Shown here piece after piece: positions 1 to 9,517 of a DNA stretch of 64,000 bases. The position numbers were made by a program, and so were the translations under genes. This DNA comes from Calothrix sp. NIES-4101. Its GTDB lineage: Bacteria; Cyanobacteriota; Cyanobacteriia; Cyanobacteriales; Nostocaceae. Every line of letters begins with the position of its first letter. Position 1 is the first letter of the stretch. The stretch is taken from the NCBI GenBank assembly GCA_004296455.1, contig AP018280.1:6126794-6190793 (forward strand), given 5' to 3'. Under the pieces are notes generated by a model that saw only the letters and a list, made by a program, of their open reading frames with translations, did not search any database and was not told the DNA's origin.

Positions 1-173
1 GAAGAGAGAATACAGAATAGATCAAGCATGGTTTTATACCTACCCTTGATTTCCAATTTAAATTGAATAATTATTCTCCTTATCCTTCTTCCCCTTCCTA
101 AGTGGCGAACAATAGCCGATGATAGTAACACTGAAATCCTCAGATTTCATTATTCATTACATACTTCATTACT

Positions 174-722
174 ATGTTCGGCAAAATTCGCTTGTCTGTC
201 CTGGGTTTAACTGTAGGCGGCATCTTAACCATCATTGGCTTTGTTGCTTATGCTACTGATAATGCAACACTGAATCTCGCTGGTTTCTTTTACGGAATTC
301 CTCTGCTTTTAGGGGGTTTAGCACTCAAAGCTAGTGAACTCGAACCTGTACCCTTTAGCCAAGTAACTACCCCAGAAATCCTAAAACTGCGCGAGACGCA
401 GGCAACTGTGACTCAAAATAAAATCCGTAAAGATATTACCCGCTACTGTTATGGACAAGAAGCCCATCTCGATCAAGCCTTTAAATATCTGCAATTAAGT
501 TTTTCCGAAGATGAAATGCCTATTGCTACCGGTTTACGGGAAACTGAAACAAATAATGCCTATACTTTAACTGTAGAATTTGATTCACCATTTGTACCAC
601 TTGCAGCTTGGCAAGCAAAGCAAGAAAAAATGACTAAATATTTTGGGCCTGATGTTGAGATCAAAATTACTGAAACAAGCGAAAATCAAATTGAACTAGC
701 TCTAATTCGTGTTTTAGAATAA
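174..722 (+). CDS. DUF2854 domain membrane protein
   Basis: This 182-residue protein matches the cyanobacterial and plastid DUF2854 family by its N-terminal pattern: two closely spaced hydrophobic segments (about residues 8-28 and 34-50) joined by a short polar link, then the conserved LKASELEPVP stretch. The rest is a soluble, charged domain of mixed helix and strand. Its molecular function is unknown; the architecture suggests a protein anchored in the membrane by an N-terminal hairpin. The ATG start follows a short AT-rich leader with no strong ribosome binding site. It stands alone, convergent with the lpt cluster. Family assignment is fairly sure, function is not. Confidence 0.85.
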   Translation: MFGKIRLSVLGLTVGGILTIIGFVAYATDNATLNLAGFFYGIPLLLGGLALKASELEPVPFSQVTTPEILKLRETQATVTQNKIRKDITRYCYGQEAHLDQAFKYLQLSFSEDEMPIATGLRETETNNAYTLTVEFDSPFVPLAAWQAKQEKMTKYFGPDVEIKITETSENQIELALIRVLE

Positions 723-1008
723 CTAAACTTTTCAGGACTTATGTAGCTGTCATACATATATTCTTTGCCAGAAAAAAGGACAATAGGAAGCCTGCTTAGT
801 TTTGAATTCTATATTCTCTGTCACCTAATTGGATGACACTCAATATACACAGAAGAATCAAGCATACATCACTATTAGTTAGTAGTTATTCGGGTGGAAA
901 ACCACCCAATTAAACTACTTGTTAACCAACGAATTTACCAATTCATCAATACCTAAATATCTTCAGTATTTGAGTCTAATATTTGTGCCTAAACTTAAGC
1001 CTAAATAT

Positions 1009-2196
1009 TTATCTTTGTGACACTCGTATCAATAAAAAAATACCAATTGCAATACCAACAAAATTAGGTAACCACGCAGCTAAAAATGGTGACAGCACAC
1101 CAGCAATTCCTAAGGCGCTTGCAATTGATGAAAATAAATAAAAGGTAAAAATAATTATGACACTAACTCCAAAACTCGTACCTCTACCCGTACGTTGAGG
1201 TATGGTTCCCATTGCTGAACCAACTAAACCAAATACAACACAAACAAAAGGAACTGAAAATTTTTGCTGGATTCGGACTTTGAGTTTGCGAATTTTTTGT
1301 TCATCACCCGCCAATCTTTCTAACTCCAATTGTTCGAGTGCTTGAGCAATGTTCATTTCTCCATAGTCTCGGCTTTGCTCTGCTAAACTTAATGGTGTAC
1401 GAGGCAATTCAACTTTTTGATGTTGAAAGCGAAAAATGTTGTTATAAGAACGGTCAGCACCCACAAGATAACTGGTACCGTTATAAAAATCCCAAATATT
1501 TTCCTTAGCATTCCATTCACCAGATTCGGAAACCACAATTTGATTTAAACCTTCTGTAGAACGGTCGATAATGGTCAAGCCTTTCATCTGTTTCCCATCA
1601 AATTTATCAGCATAAAATAGGCGGGAGAGTATTTTTTCTTTTTTCTCCTTCCCATTTTCTTTGGTTCTCAGAGTTTTATATTCAGGGTAAAAAATATTTT
1701 CTTGTTTGAAAGAAGGCTTATCAGATTTTAATGCTTGTTCGAGAATTTGAGTTGATTGGTATTTGGCAGCAGGAGCAACTTGGTCATTAAATACAAATGC
1801 AAGTATTGTGACAAGAAAACTCATCAATACGGCAGTAATTGCTATGCGATAAACACTCACACCACAACCCCGTAAAGCAACTAATTCACTTTCACTAGAA
1901 AGACGGCTGTATGTCATCAATGTCGCTAGAAGTATTGACATTGGAAAAGCTAAAACAATAAATTCCGGCATTCTTAACAAGAAAACCTGTGCGGCAGTAC
2001 TTGCTGGTAAACCAGATTCGACGATTTTTCGCATTAAATCAAATGCCGCATCAACTGTTACACTAATTGACGAAAAAAGTCCGACCCCAAATAAAAAGGG
2101 TGGGATTAATTGGCTAACCAGATACCGATCCATTGTTGAGAAAGGAATGAGCGAGCCTAAAGTGTAAAAGGATTTGAGCTTTTTTGATGCCATCAT
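1009..2196 (-). CDS. LptF/LptG family lipopolysaccharide export permease
   Basis: This 395-residue permease has the YjgP/YjgQ layout. Three membrane helices lie near the N terminus (about residues 30-140), followed by a large periplasmic beta domain (about 150-300) and three C-terminal helices (about 310-393). In this family the permease forms the membrane part of the ABC machine that extracts lipopolysaccharide and passes it to the periplasmic LptA-like bridge. It lies downstream of lptA- and lptB-like genes on the same strand, which supports the role. Only one permease gene is seen here, so it may act as a homodimer or pair with a distant partner; that is inference. An alternative start is the second codon (Met2). 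Confidence 0.9.
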   Translation of the reverse strand: MMASKKLKSFYTLGSLIPFSTMDRYLVSQLIPPFLFGVGLFSSISVTVDAAFDLMRKIVESGLPASTAAQVFLLRMPEFIVLAFPMSILLATLMTYSRLSSESELVALRGCGVSVYRIAITAVLMSFLVTILAFVFNDQVAPAAKYQSTQILEQALKSDKPSFKQENIFYPEYKTLRTKENGKEKKEKILSRLFYADKFDGKQMKGLTIIDRSTEGLNQIVVSESGEWNAKENIWDFYNGTSYLVGADRSYNNIFRFQHQKVELPRTPLSLAEQSRDYGEMNIAQALEQLELERLAGDEQKIRKLKVRIQQKFSVPFVCVVFGLVGSAMGTIPQRTGRGTSFGVSVIIIFTFYLFSSIASALGIAGVLSPFLAAWLPNFVGIAIGIFLLIRVSQR

Positions 2197-2481
2197 ATGT
2201 AACTGATTAAGAAAAGTTGCAACCCGGAATACATGGTAAAAATTAGGGATTAAAGAAAGAATGTTAACAAATAATTGATTTTGATTTGTATAAACTCATT
2301 GGTATAAATTATTTGCTATAAACCTAATTGGAATTACTATAGGTAAATTAGTAAAGCTTAATTTCAATTTTACGTTCAGATTTTATGAATTGTGCACATT
2401 CCATATTCTCAGGTTACGCAATATTCCTGAGGGGAACCGGGCAAATACAGATTGCGATTATCAAATTTCAGCTTGGGCAAA

Positions 2482-3210
2482 TTAAGCTTGAAAATTATCA
2501 CCCAAATAATATTGTCTGACAAGAGGATTATTATACAGTTCTTCAGATGTGCCCGAAGCGAGGATTTGCCCTTCGCGCATAATATAAGCACGATCGGTAA
2601 TAGCAAGGGTTTCGCGAACATTATGGTCAGTAATGAGAATACCCATATTCCGATCGCGTAATTTGGCAACAATTTCTTGAATCTCCGAAACTGCGATCGG
2701 ATCAACCCCTGCAAATGGTTCATCTAATAATAAAAATGTTGGCCCTTCGCGTCCCGCCGCCAAAGCACGGGCTAATTCTGTTCTCCGTCGCTCGCCCCCA
2801 GAAAGTTGGATTCCTTTACTATTGGCAACTTTATCTAATCGAAATTCCCGCAGCAATGTATCCATCCGCATTTGCCATTCCCAACGCGGAACATTAGTTT
2901 GCTCTAACACAAGCAAAATATTATCGCGTACCGACAATTGACGAAAAACACTTGCTTCTTGCGCCAAATAACCGATTCCCAACCGCGCCCGTTTGTGCAT
3001 TGGTAACGTAGTAATATCCATATTATCGAGCCAGACTCGACCCTGATTGGGTTTTTCTAAGCCAGTCGCAATATAGAATGTTGTGGTTTTACCAGCTCCA
3101 TTGGGACCTAATAATCCAACTACTTCACCTTGGGCAACTGAGATGTTGACGCGATTAACAATAGTTCTTTTGCCATAAGACTTATGAATATTCTCTAGGA
3201 CAATTCTCAC
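2482..3210 (-). CDS. lptB: LPS export ABC transporter ATP-binding protein LptB
   Basis: This 242-residue ABC ATPase has a Walker A motif GPNGAGKTT at about residues 35-43, a signature LSGGERRR near 139, Walker B FLLLDEP followed by FAGVDP, and a switch His in ITDHNVRE. The FAGVDP sequence and the YLAQEASVFR Q-loop region are typical of LptB rather than of other ABC ATPases. It would power lipopolysaccharide extraction at the cytoplasmic face of the inner membrane. It sits between an LptA-like gene upstream and the LptF/G permease downstream, with spacers of 157 and 285 nt. The whole group reads on the minus strand and is probably co-transcribed. Confidence 0.93.
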   Translation of the reverse strand: MRIVLENIHKSYGKRTIVNRVNISVAQGEVVGLLGPNGAGKTTTFYIATGLEKPNQGRVWLDNMDITTLPMHKRARLGIGYLAQEASVFRQLSVRDNILLVLEQTNVPRWEWQMRMDTLLREFRLDKVANSKGIQLSGGERRRTELARALAAGREGPTFLLLDEPFAGVDPIAVSEIQEIVAKLRDRNMGILITDHNVRETLAITDRAYIMREGQILASGTSEELYNNPLVRQYYLGDNFQA

Positions 3211-3233
3211 AATTTACACCTCATTAATGTTTG

Positions 3234-3261
3234 TAGTGCTGAGTATTGAGTGCTGAGTTGG
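3234..3261. repeat. Heptamer-type short tandem repeat
   Basis: Four 7-base units beginning (G/T)AGT lie head to tail (TAGTGCT, GAGTATT, GAGTGCT, GAGTTGG) in the lptA-lptB spacer. This is the heptameric short tandem repeat type common in filamentous cyanobacteria. Confidence 0.6.
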
Positions 3262-3367
3262 GAATCATAGAAATTAACGCAAGTTCTCAGAAGTTCTCAG
3301 TTATTATCCCCGCTTTTACCAGAATCAGCATTTAGGATACTCAGTACACATTGCTCCCCACTTCAAC

Positions 3368-3889
3368 TTACTTACGTTTTAATGCAGGTGTTTTCGGTGC
3401 TGGTGCAGTTGCGGTGTTATTATTCTCTTCAATAATATAAATTGATTCGACTTGACGACCGCTTTGAGGTTGAGCGACAAATCTGCCAGAGTCAATCAAA
3501 TATATAACTCGTTCGCCACGAATACTATTGCCGCTTTGTTGCAAAATGTAAACATTGCCACTTAAAACAATTTGGCGTTCGCGGTTAAAAAATTGAGCTT
3601 GAGCTGCCGTTGCTTTAATCCCGCGAGCATTATAAAACATCTGCACATTTCCCCGCGCGATCGCCACCTGCGATTTCGCATCATATTCTTGAATATCTGC
3701 TGTAATCTGAATTGGACTGCGTTGGGCTGTTTGGGCTGTAGCTGGTTGGAGGCGATTGGGGGAAATGACACCAGCAACCACCACAGGTAAAAATAAACCT
3801 AAACTGAAACGACTTATCAAACTTGAGGAAATTTTATGAGAGGGGAACATAGGGGATTTACGAATTCTTTTGGTTTTTATTTTAGTCAC
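3368..3889 (-). CDS. LptA/OstA-like periplasmic LPS transport protein
   Basis: The 173-residue protein has a basic N terminus and a hydrophobic segment ending near PATAQTAQ, which reads as a signal peptide. An OstA/LptA-type beta domain follows, with the pattern ITADIQEYDAKSQVAIARGNV and later GNVYILQQSGNSIRGERVIYL. LptA-like proteins form the periplasmic bridge of the lipopolysaccharide export path. The first gene of the lptA-lptB-lptF unit fits this role. The start is uncertain: a GTG at 3889 gives the longest form, while an ATG at 3850 gives a more ordinary signal peptide length. A Pro/Ala/Lys-rich tail closes the protein. Confidence 0.85.
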   Translation of the reverse strand: MTKIKTKRIRKSPMFPSHKISSSLISRFSLGLFLPVVVAGVISPNRLQPATAQTAQRSPIQITADIQEYDAKSQVAIARGNVQMFYNARGIKATAAQAQFFNRERQIVLSGNVYILQQSGNSIRGERVIYLIDSGRFVAQPQSGRQVESIYIIEENNNTATAPAPKTPALKRK

Positions 3890-4296
3890 TTCTAGTAGTA
3901 TATCCAGGCACCCATGACATATTCGGGAATGTTGGCTATGTACATAACATTCCCAGCAATCTTATAGCTTGTGGCTAATAAATGAGTTGCACCTTCCGCA
4001 ACTATAGACGCTTTATCAATGCTTGATGTTTCTTGCAATTGGCAATAGGGCATGGAATATAGAGATGGAGTGTTGGCAAATGTTTTCTCCCTGTGATGAT
4101 TTGTGCATAATTTTGTCCACAATCTTAATTGCCCAACTTAGTTACTTTTGGCATATTTCCGCTTCATCTCCAGAGAGTAGGAGATGAGGAATTTAATAAA
4201 ACTAAATCTAACGTATCTATGACTACGTTATGTGGTATATATAAAACACGGTATTCCGACTAACGAACCGTAGATTAGCTGTGAAGGTGATTAACC
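3890..4296. other. Spacer between lptA and cysA
   Basis: This divergent spacer of about 400 nt must hold the promoters of the minus-strand lpt cluster and of cysA. A 76-codon minus-strand frame (3892-4122) ends two bases before the GTG of the lptA-like gene, but I do not recognise its product and it has no clear ribosome binding site, so I do not call it a gene. No tRNA or strong terminator is visible. Confidence 0.5.
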
Positions 4297-5313
4297 GTGG
4301 GCATAGTAGTAGAGAACGTATCAAAGCAGTTTGGAACTTTTCAAGCAGTTAATAATGTCAGTTTAGAGATAGAAAGCGGTTCTTTGGTGGCTTTATTAGG
4401 ACCATCGGGTTCGGGGAAATCTACTTTGCTGCGGTTAATTTCCGGGTTGGAATTACCCGATAGCGGTAGAATTCTCCTGACTGGTAAAGATGCGACATAC
4501 CAAAGTGTACAGGAACGGAATATTGGGTTTGTATTTCAACACTATGCTTTGTTCAAGCATTTGACAGTCAGGCAAAATATTGCTTTTGGTTTGGAGATTC
4601 GTAAAACACCAAAAGCCAAAGTCAAAAATAAAGTCGAAGAATTGCTGGAATTGGTGCAATTAAGTGGACTGGGAAATAGGTACCCTTCACAGCTTTCAGG
4701 TGGACAAAGACAAAGGGTAGCTTTGGCAAGGGCTTTAGCGGTTGAACCAAATGTGTTGCTATTAGATGAACCATTTGGCGCACTTGATGCCAGAGTTCGC
4801 AAAGATTTACGAGCTTGGTTGCGTCGATTACATGATGAGGTACATGTTACTACAGTTTTTGTCACCCACGACCAAGAAGAAGCAATGGAAGTCTCGGATG
4901 AGATTGTGGTCATGAACAAAGGCTGTGTCGAACAAGTGGGCACACCTGCGGAAATTTACGATCACCCAGCTTCGGCATTTGTGATGAGTTTTATTGGTCC
5001 CGTGAATGTGCTACCTAGCTCATCACGTATTTTCCAAAATAATGGATTTGATTCAGCCAATCCAGAGATGTTTTTGCGTCCACAAGACATTATCGTTGAC
5101 ACTGTGCCTAATGGTACAACTGTACCTGCAAGGGTGAGTCGATTAATCCATTTAGGTTGGGAAATTCAAGCAGAATTGACATTAGAAGATGGACAGGTGA
5201 TGACAGCGCATTTATCACGCGATCGCTTCGATGAATTGAATCTCGAACCGCAGCAAAAGGTTTATGTGAAACCAAAGGATGCGAAATCATTCCCACTTTA
5301 TTATTCTATCTAG
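4297..5313 (+). CDS. cysA: Sulfate/thiosulfate ABC transporter ATP-binding protein
   Basis: This 338-residue ABC ATPase carries Walker [10 protein letters not shown] (about 35-43), signature [15 protein letters not shown] (about 133), Walker [13 protein letters not shown] and switch [14 protein letters not shown]. It has a C-terminal regulatory beta domain of the TOBE type. The sequence from [13 protein letters not shown] through [12 protein letters not shown] to [10 protein letters not shown] is that of the CysA sulfate subgroup. It would energise sulfate uptake at the inner membrane. The start is a GTG preceded by GAAGGTGA six bases upstream. Genes for the permeases (cysT, cysW) and binding protein are not adjacent, so the subunits must come from another locus. 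A terminator follows. Confidence 0.82.
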   Translation: MGIVVENVSKQFGTFQAVNNVSLEIESGSLVALLGPSGSGKSTLLRLISGLELPDSGRILLTGKDATYQSVQERNIGFVFQHYALFKHLTVRQNIAFGLEIRKTPKAKVKNKVEELLELVQLSGLGNRYPSQLSGGQRQRVALARALAVEPNVLLLDEPFGALDARVRKDLRAWLRRLHDEVHVTTVFVTHDQEEAMEVSDEIVVMNKGCVEQVGTPAEIYDHPASAFVMSFIGPVNVLPSSSRIFQNNGFDSANPEMFLRPQDIIVDTVPNGTTVPARVSRLIHLGWEIQAELTLEDGQVMTAHLSRDRFDELNLEPQQKVYVKPKDAKSFPLYYSI

Positions 5314-5378
5314 TTACGAGAATGTAGAATTCAGTAGTTAGAAATAAAATAGTTATCCCCAATAGTTCCCAAAATCAA

Positions 5379-5408
5379 AGCCAGGTTTCGAGTTGAAATC
5401 TGGCTTTT
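5379..5408 (+). terminator. Rho-independent terminator after cysA
   Basis: An 11-bp stem (AGCCAGGTTTC pairing with GAAATCTGGCT, one G-U pair) has a 5-nt loop and is followed by TTTTG. It lies 65 nt after the cysA stop codon. Confidence 0.7.
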
Positions 5409-5528
5409 GCGATGATAGTTCTCTTTTTTTACAATCTGCCTAATTTTGCTCTCGTCAATGTAATATCATTCTCCAAAATCTGGCAACAAATCTAATAAAT
5501 CTCCGCGTCCCCCTATCTCCGACAGCCC

Positions 5529-5561
5529 GCGTCACCATCTGTTACTTTTTTTGGAGAATTG
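5529..5561. repeat. Dispersed repeat, copy A
   Basis: The stretch starting GCGTCACCATCTGTTACTTT and ending GGAGAATTG recurs almost identically at 57152-57185, more than 51 kb away. Both copies are intergenic. It is probably a genome-wide dispersed repeat. Confidence 0.6.
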
Positions 5562-5694
5562 TAACTACTGCTCAATTCCTGACTCCTATCTAAAATGATT
5601 CTTAATTTACCAAGCTGACTATTAGGCTGATGCATATACTGTAAATGTCAACCGTATTAAAATCTTAAGACGTAATTTCATTTACATACAATAC

Positions 5695-5708
5695 GTACAA
5701 ATAGATAC
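5695..5708 (+). promoter_or_regulatory. Candidate NtcA box upstream of NDH-2 gene
   Basis: The sequence GTACAAATAGATAC fits GTA-N8-TAC exactly and lies 107 nt before the NDH-2 start codon. A TATAGA hexamer begins 25 nt after it, close to the 21-24 nt expected for an NtcA-activated promoter. A six-base consensus also occurs by chance, so this is only a candidate. Confidence 0.35.
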
Positions 5709-5815
5709 TTTTAGGGAAAAATAAATTGTCAAATATAGACAAAAACTCCCATCGCATTTTGGTAAAAATTTGTTAAGAATAGTGACAGTAATGTCAAGCT
5801 AAGGAACGACATCTT

Positions 5816-7171
5816 ATGGTATATGCAGTTGATAATCAGCCACCTCACAATGTCGTCATTGTCGGTGGTGGCTTTGGTGGGCTATATGCAGCAAAAGCCC
5901 TGAGTAATGCAAATGTAAACGTTACCCTCATCGACAAGCGTAATTTTCACCTTTTCCAACCCTTGCTGTACCAAGTCGCAACAGGTACAGTTTCTCCGGC
6001 AGATATTTCTTCACCATTGCGATCGGTATTGAGTAAAAGCAAAAATACCACGGTTTTATTAGGTGAAGTCAATAATATCGATCCGCAAGCACAAAAAGTT
6101 TTCATGGGTGATGAGATAATTCCCTATGATTCATTAATTTTGGCAACAGGGGCAAAGCATTCATATTTTGGAAAAGATGAGTGGGAAGAACATGCGCCTG
6201 GATTGAAGACAGTTGAAGATGCAATTGAAATGCGTCGGCGGATTTTTAGTGCATTTGAAGCCGCAGAAAAAGAAACAAATCCCCAAAAGCGTCGTGCTTG
6301 GATGACTTTTGTGGTGGTGGGTGGGGGGCCGACAGGGGTAGAATTAGCGGGAGCGATCGCAGAAATTGCTTACCATACAATCAAAGATGATTTCCGCAAT
6401 ATTGACACTTCGGAAGCGCAGATTTTATTGTTAGAAGGCTTAGACCGGGTTTTACCACCTTTTGCACCGGAATTATCTCAAGAGGCTGCTGTTTCATTAA
6501 GACGTTTGGGTGTAACAGTACAAACTAATACTTTGGTGACGAATATTGAGAATGATATTGTCACTATTAAACAAGGCGATAGAGTCGAGCAAATTCCTGC
6601 CCACACCGTATTATGGGCAGCAGGAGTCAAAGCATCACCTTTGGGTAAAATGCTAGCAGAAGCTACCGACGTTGAGTGCGATCGGGCTGGTAGAGTAGTA
6701 GTTGAGCCAGATTTAAGTGTAAATGGCTATCCGAATATTTTTGTGATTGGTGACTTAGCACATTTCTCGCACCAAAATGGTAAACCATTACCTGGTGTTG
6801 CACCGGTGGCTATGCAAGAAGGTGAATATGTAGCTGCGTTGATTAAAGCGCGTCTTAGAGGTAGAAAATTACCACAATTTCGATATATTGACCGTGGTAG
6901 TTTAGCAGTGATTGGACAAAATTTTGCGGTAGTTGATTTGGGTTTTGTCAAACTCAAAGGTTTCTTAGCTTGGTTTACTTGGTTGTTTATTCACATCTAC
7001 TTCTTAATTGAGTTTGATAATAAGCTGATAGTCATGGTGCAGTGGGCATGGAATTACTTTACCCGCAATCGAGGTGCAAGATTAATTACAGGCAATGACA
7101 TACTGACACCAACACCAGAAACTGACAAATATTATTCACCAGTCGCCAGTCGTCCGACAGTAAACGTATAG
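5816..7171 (+). CDS. Type-2 NADH dehydrogenase (NAD(P)/FAD-dependent oxidoreductase)
   Basis: The 451-residue flavoprotein has an N-terminal FAD-binding Rossmann motif (VVIVGGGFGGLYAAKAL, about residues 14-30). A second NAD-binding motif, FVVVGGGPTGVELAGAIAEI, lies near residue 165, and the FAD motif NIFVIGDLAH near 308. The RNFHLFQPLLYQVATG stretch is the quinone-side hallmark of non-proton-pumping NADH:quinone oxidoreductases. A C-terminal hydrophobic segment (about 382-405) would hold it on the membrane. It oxidises NAD(P)H and reduces plastoquinone without pumping protons. It stands alone. I do not assign it to a particular ndb paralogue. A possible NtcA box lies upstream. Confidence 0.92.
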   Translation: MVYAVDNQPPHNVVIVGGGFGGLYAAKALSNANVNVTLIDKRNFHLFQPLLYQVATGTVSPADISSPLRSVLSKSKNTTVLLGEVNNIDPQAQKVFMGDEIIPYDSLILATGAKHSYFGKDEWEEHAPGLKTVEDAIEMRRRIFSAFEAAEKETNPQKRRAWMTFVVVGGGPTGVELAGAIAEIAYHTIKDDFRNIDTSEAQILLLEGLDRVLPPFAPELSQEAAVSLRRLGVTVQTNTLVTNIENDIVTIKQGDRVEQIPAHTVLWAAGVKASPLGKMLAEATDVECDRAGRVVVEPDLSVNGYPNIFVIGDLAHFSHQNGKPLPGVAPVAMQEGEYVAALIKARLRGRKLPQFRYIDRGSLAVIGQNFAVVDLGFVKLKGFLAWFTWLFIHIYFLIEFDNKLIVMVQWAWNYFTRNRGARLITGNDILTPTPETDKYYSPVASRPTVNV

Positions 7172-7261
7172 TTGATTGATTCGTAGAACTTACACCATTT
7201 CACGAAAACTCTGATACATCTGTAAATCCTGAAAGCTTTGCTACATCTAAGTTTTTTAATT

Positions 7262-7337
7262 GCGTAGCTTGCTTCACTCTTCGAGAAGGCTTGCGCCTAC
7301 GCGACAGCGAGTATTGCGAATTGCGAATTGCGAATTG
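7262..7337. repeat. Palindromic repeat plus ATTGCGA tandem repeat
   Basis: GCGTAG (7262-7267) and CTACGC (7297-7302) form inverted arms of a palindromic cyanobacterial repeat. It runs into three exact copies of ATTGCGA (7313-7333) and a partial fourth. Both are common spacer elements in Nostocales genomes. Confidence 0.6.
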
Positions 7338-7416
7338 GTATTACCCCATACTGCTCGGTACAAGGGTAGAGGAAAAATGCTGATAGAACTAACTACAGTA
7401 ACTAAATAATTACTAA

Positions 7417-7866
7417 TTACTCAGCATTTTTCCCTGTCAATCGAGCCAAATACCTCTCAATTAGCAAAATAGCAACAATATCATCAATGGGACGCGGTGG
7501 TTGGCGCATTCCTGGGGGTAAAATCTTATTCAGTCCTGTGGGTGGAAACATTTGCCAATAGCGATCGCGTGCTTCTAAAGTAGTGTAGCGCTCGTCCACT
7601 GGAATAATGTTAAATTGTTCGCCTAGTTGCGATTGTAGGTCTTTTTTCCAACGTTTTGAAGTTGTTTGATCACCCATAACTAACAGGGTAATAGGGTACT
7701 TTTCGCGAAGATTTTGAATTACACCTATGGCTGCTTCTGAGGAGACAACTTCGTGGTAGCATAGCTGCCGGTCTAGTCCCATTACCGCGACACCACATTT
7801 ATCTTTACCCGGATCGAATCCTAGAATCATTGGTTGTGTCAGCGAAAATTGTCGTTCTGATGCCAT
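7417..7866 (-). CDS. YqgF/RuvC-fold nuclease-like protein
   Basis: This 149-residue protein has the RNase H-fold start PMILGFDPGKDKCGVAVMG, in which the Asp of FDPG is the first metal ligand. VDERYTTLEARDRY, typical of YqgF, lies near residue 92, and an acidic PIDDIVAILLIERYL segment follows. YqgF proteins process the 5' end of pre-16S rRNA; older annotations call them Holliday junction resolvase-like. The cyanobacterial form here differs enough from classical YqgF that substrate is inferred from family only. The neighbouring DUF3084 gene, 157 nt upstream on the same strand, may be co-transcribed with it. Confidence 0.8.
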   Translation of the reverse strand: MASERQFSLTQPMILGFDPGKDKCGVAVMGLDRQLCYHEVVSSEAAIGVIQNLREKYPITLLVMGDQTTSKRWKKDLQSQLGEQFNIIPVDERYTTLEARDRYWQMFPPTGLNKILPPGMRQPPRPIDDIVAILLIERYLARLTGKNAE

Positions 7867-8023
7867 AAATTTAAAATTAAAGATTGGGAAATAGGAATTC
7901 GAGAATCTAAATAATTATTTGATTTTGATTAATACTTATTTAATGCTGACATATTTGATCCGTGTATTTGCTTCTACTCTCAGACAGATTCTCAAAAATG
8001 TTTGATTACAGTTCTCTAGCAAC

Positions 8024-9517
8024 CTATGTACCAAAAATCACTTGGCCATTTTGAATAGCAATAAATTTGAGTCTTAATGGCCCAGCTGTAAATGTATCCT
8101 CTGCGGCGATCGCTTTTATTTCTACAGGCTGTCCGTATTGCTGCAATTGGGACAAAAATCTCAGAAATGTACTATCAATTTGAATATCATCTAAAATACC
8201 TGCATTGCGGGCGCGAAATTGGGAAGCAGAAATTAATAAGTCGAGCCTTTGTCGCAACTGAGATACAGTCATTGTCTTCGAGTCTGCATTAGTTGCAGCT
8301 AAAATTTCACCACTCTTAAATACAATTTGATTTACAGAAGCATCTGTAAAAAATTCGATGGGTTTTTCCCCACGTACGTAATTTCCCGCAGAAAAGACAC
8401 GGACAACGTACTGACGACCATCGCTAATTTGCTTGCTGAGTTGCAGAATTCGTTCTGGAGAGACTTGCAAAATTTGGAAATTCGGGGGTAAATTGCTACC
8501 TGGTTCAGTTAATCGGGCGACGGCATTCAAATTAGCTTCTTTGAGCAATTGCACTGCCGCTTGACGCGCTCCTTCAGGTTTTTGAACACTCACCACTGCC
8601 GATGCAATCAACTGTCCCCTGACTAATGCCAATTTCCCTAAACGCAGGTCACGGAAAGATTGGTAGTATTTTTCTAGACGGGTAACTTCTTGTTCAAGGT
8701 AGCCTTGTTGAGTTTCAAGTTCCTTCAAACGTGATTCACGCTGGGCAATGATTTGTTCCCGTGCGGTAATTTCAACATTGCGCTTTTTAATCAATTCATC
8801 GAGTTGGGTAATTTTGCGATCGCGAGATTCGATTACGTCTTGACGCTTTTGCAATTCGCGATCGCGTTTTTGAATAGCGTTTTTGGCTTCGTTGATGGTT
8901 GCCTTAGCCACATTGAAAAGTCGCCGACTTTCTGCTTTTTGCACTGCTATCTCCTGTTGCAGCTTATTACGTTCGTCGTAGACGCTCTGCAACTGAGATA
9001 TGGCTTGTTGGTATTGGACGACAACTTGGGCAAGTCGAGACTGTGTCCCCCGCAGTTGATTTTGGGTTTTCGCTTGTAGATCAATTGTGCGGTTGAGGGC
9101 AGTTTGGGTTTCTTTTTGCTTTTTGTTGGCATCTTGGAGGTTTTTGTTAGTGTCCTCCAAGCGCTTTTGTGCTTCAGCTTGTTGAGTTTTTGCTTCGTTG
9201 AGTTCCCCCGTCACCAGATTGATTTGATTTTCGGCTCCTTTGAGTTGTTCACGCTTGCGACGCAAATCCTTTTGGATATTTTCCAACTCAAATACACCTT
9301 TTCGTAATCCATCATCGGCGAGAAACAAAATACCTAACGTTGATGCCGAAATCCCAATACCCGTCAAAATTGTAATAACAACTGCCGTATTTTTGGGACG
9401 CAGGTTAAAAAGTGAGAGTCGCTTTTTGCCAACCCGTGTGCCGATGCGATCACCTACGGTGGCAATAAAGCCTCCCAAAATCAGAATTGCTGTAATCAGG
9501 ATATACGCGGTGGTCAT
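8024..9517 (-). CDS. DUF3084 coiled-coil membrane protein
   Basis: This 497-residue protein has two N-terminal hydrophobic helices (about residues 4-22 and 44-66), separated by a basic GTRVGKKRLSLFNLRPK loop. A coiled coil of about 200 residues rich in Gln, Lys and Glu follows (about 75-280), then a compact C-terminal domain. This is the cyanobacterial DUF3084 family. The function is unknown; the layout suggests a membrane-tethered scaffold. It lies upstream of the YqgF-like gene on the same strand. HIP1-containing DNA inside the coiled-coil part (GCGATCGC) encodes repeated Arg-Asp/Arg-Ser segments. Confidence 0.85.
   Translation of the reverse strand: MTTAYILITAILILGGFIATVGDRIGTRVGKKRLSLFNLRPKNTAVVITILTGIGISASTLGILFLADDGLRKGVFELENIQKDLRRKREQLKGAENQINLVTGELNEAKTQQAEAQKRLEDTNKNLQDANKKQKETQTALNRTIDLQAKTQNQLRGTQSRLAQVVVQYQQAISQLQSVYDERNKLQQEIAVQKAESRRLFNVAKATINEAKNAIQKRDRELQKRQDVIESRDRKITQLDELIKKRNVEITAREQIIAQRESRLKELETQQGYLEQEVTRLEKYYQSFRDLRLGKLALVRGQLIASAVVSVQKPEGARQAAVQLLKEANLNAVARLTEPGSNLPPNFQILQVSPERILQLSKQISDGRQYVVRVFSAGNYVRGEKPIEFFTDASVNQIVFKSGEILAATNADSKTMTVSQLRQRLDLLISASQFRARNAGILDDIQIDSTFLRFLSQLQQYGQPVEIKAIAAEDTFTAGPLRLKFIAIQNGQVIFGT

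Noticed and set aside
2409-2723. Minus-strand frame of 104 codons overlapping lptB
   Set aside because: It runs through the 3' part of lptB in another frame, and its product has no recognisable domain.
3892-4122. Minus-strand 76-codon frame just upstream of the lptA-like gene
   Set aside because: It ends two bases before the lptA-like start, but has no good ribosome binding site, unusual composition and no recognised relatives. Noted in the spacer entry only.
4542-4943. Minus-strand frame of 133 codons inside cysA
   Set aside because: It is a Ser/Thr/Cys-rich shadow of the cysA coding strand.
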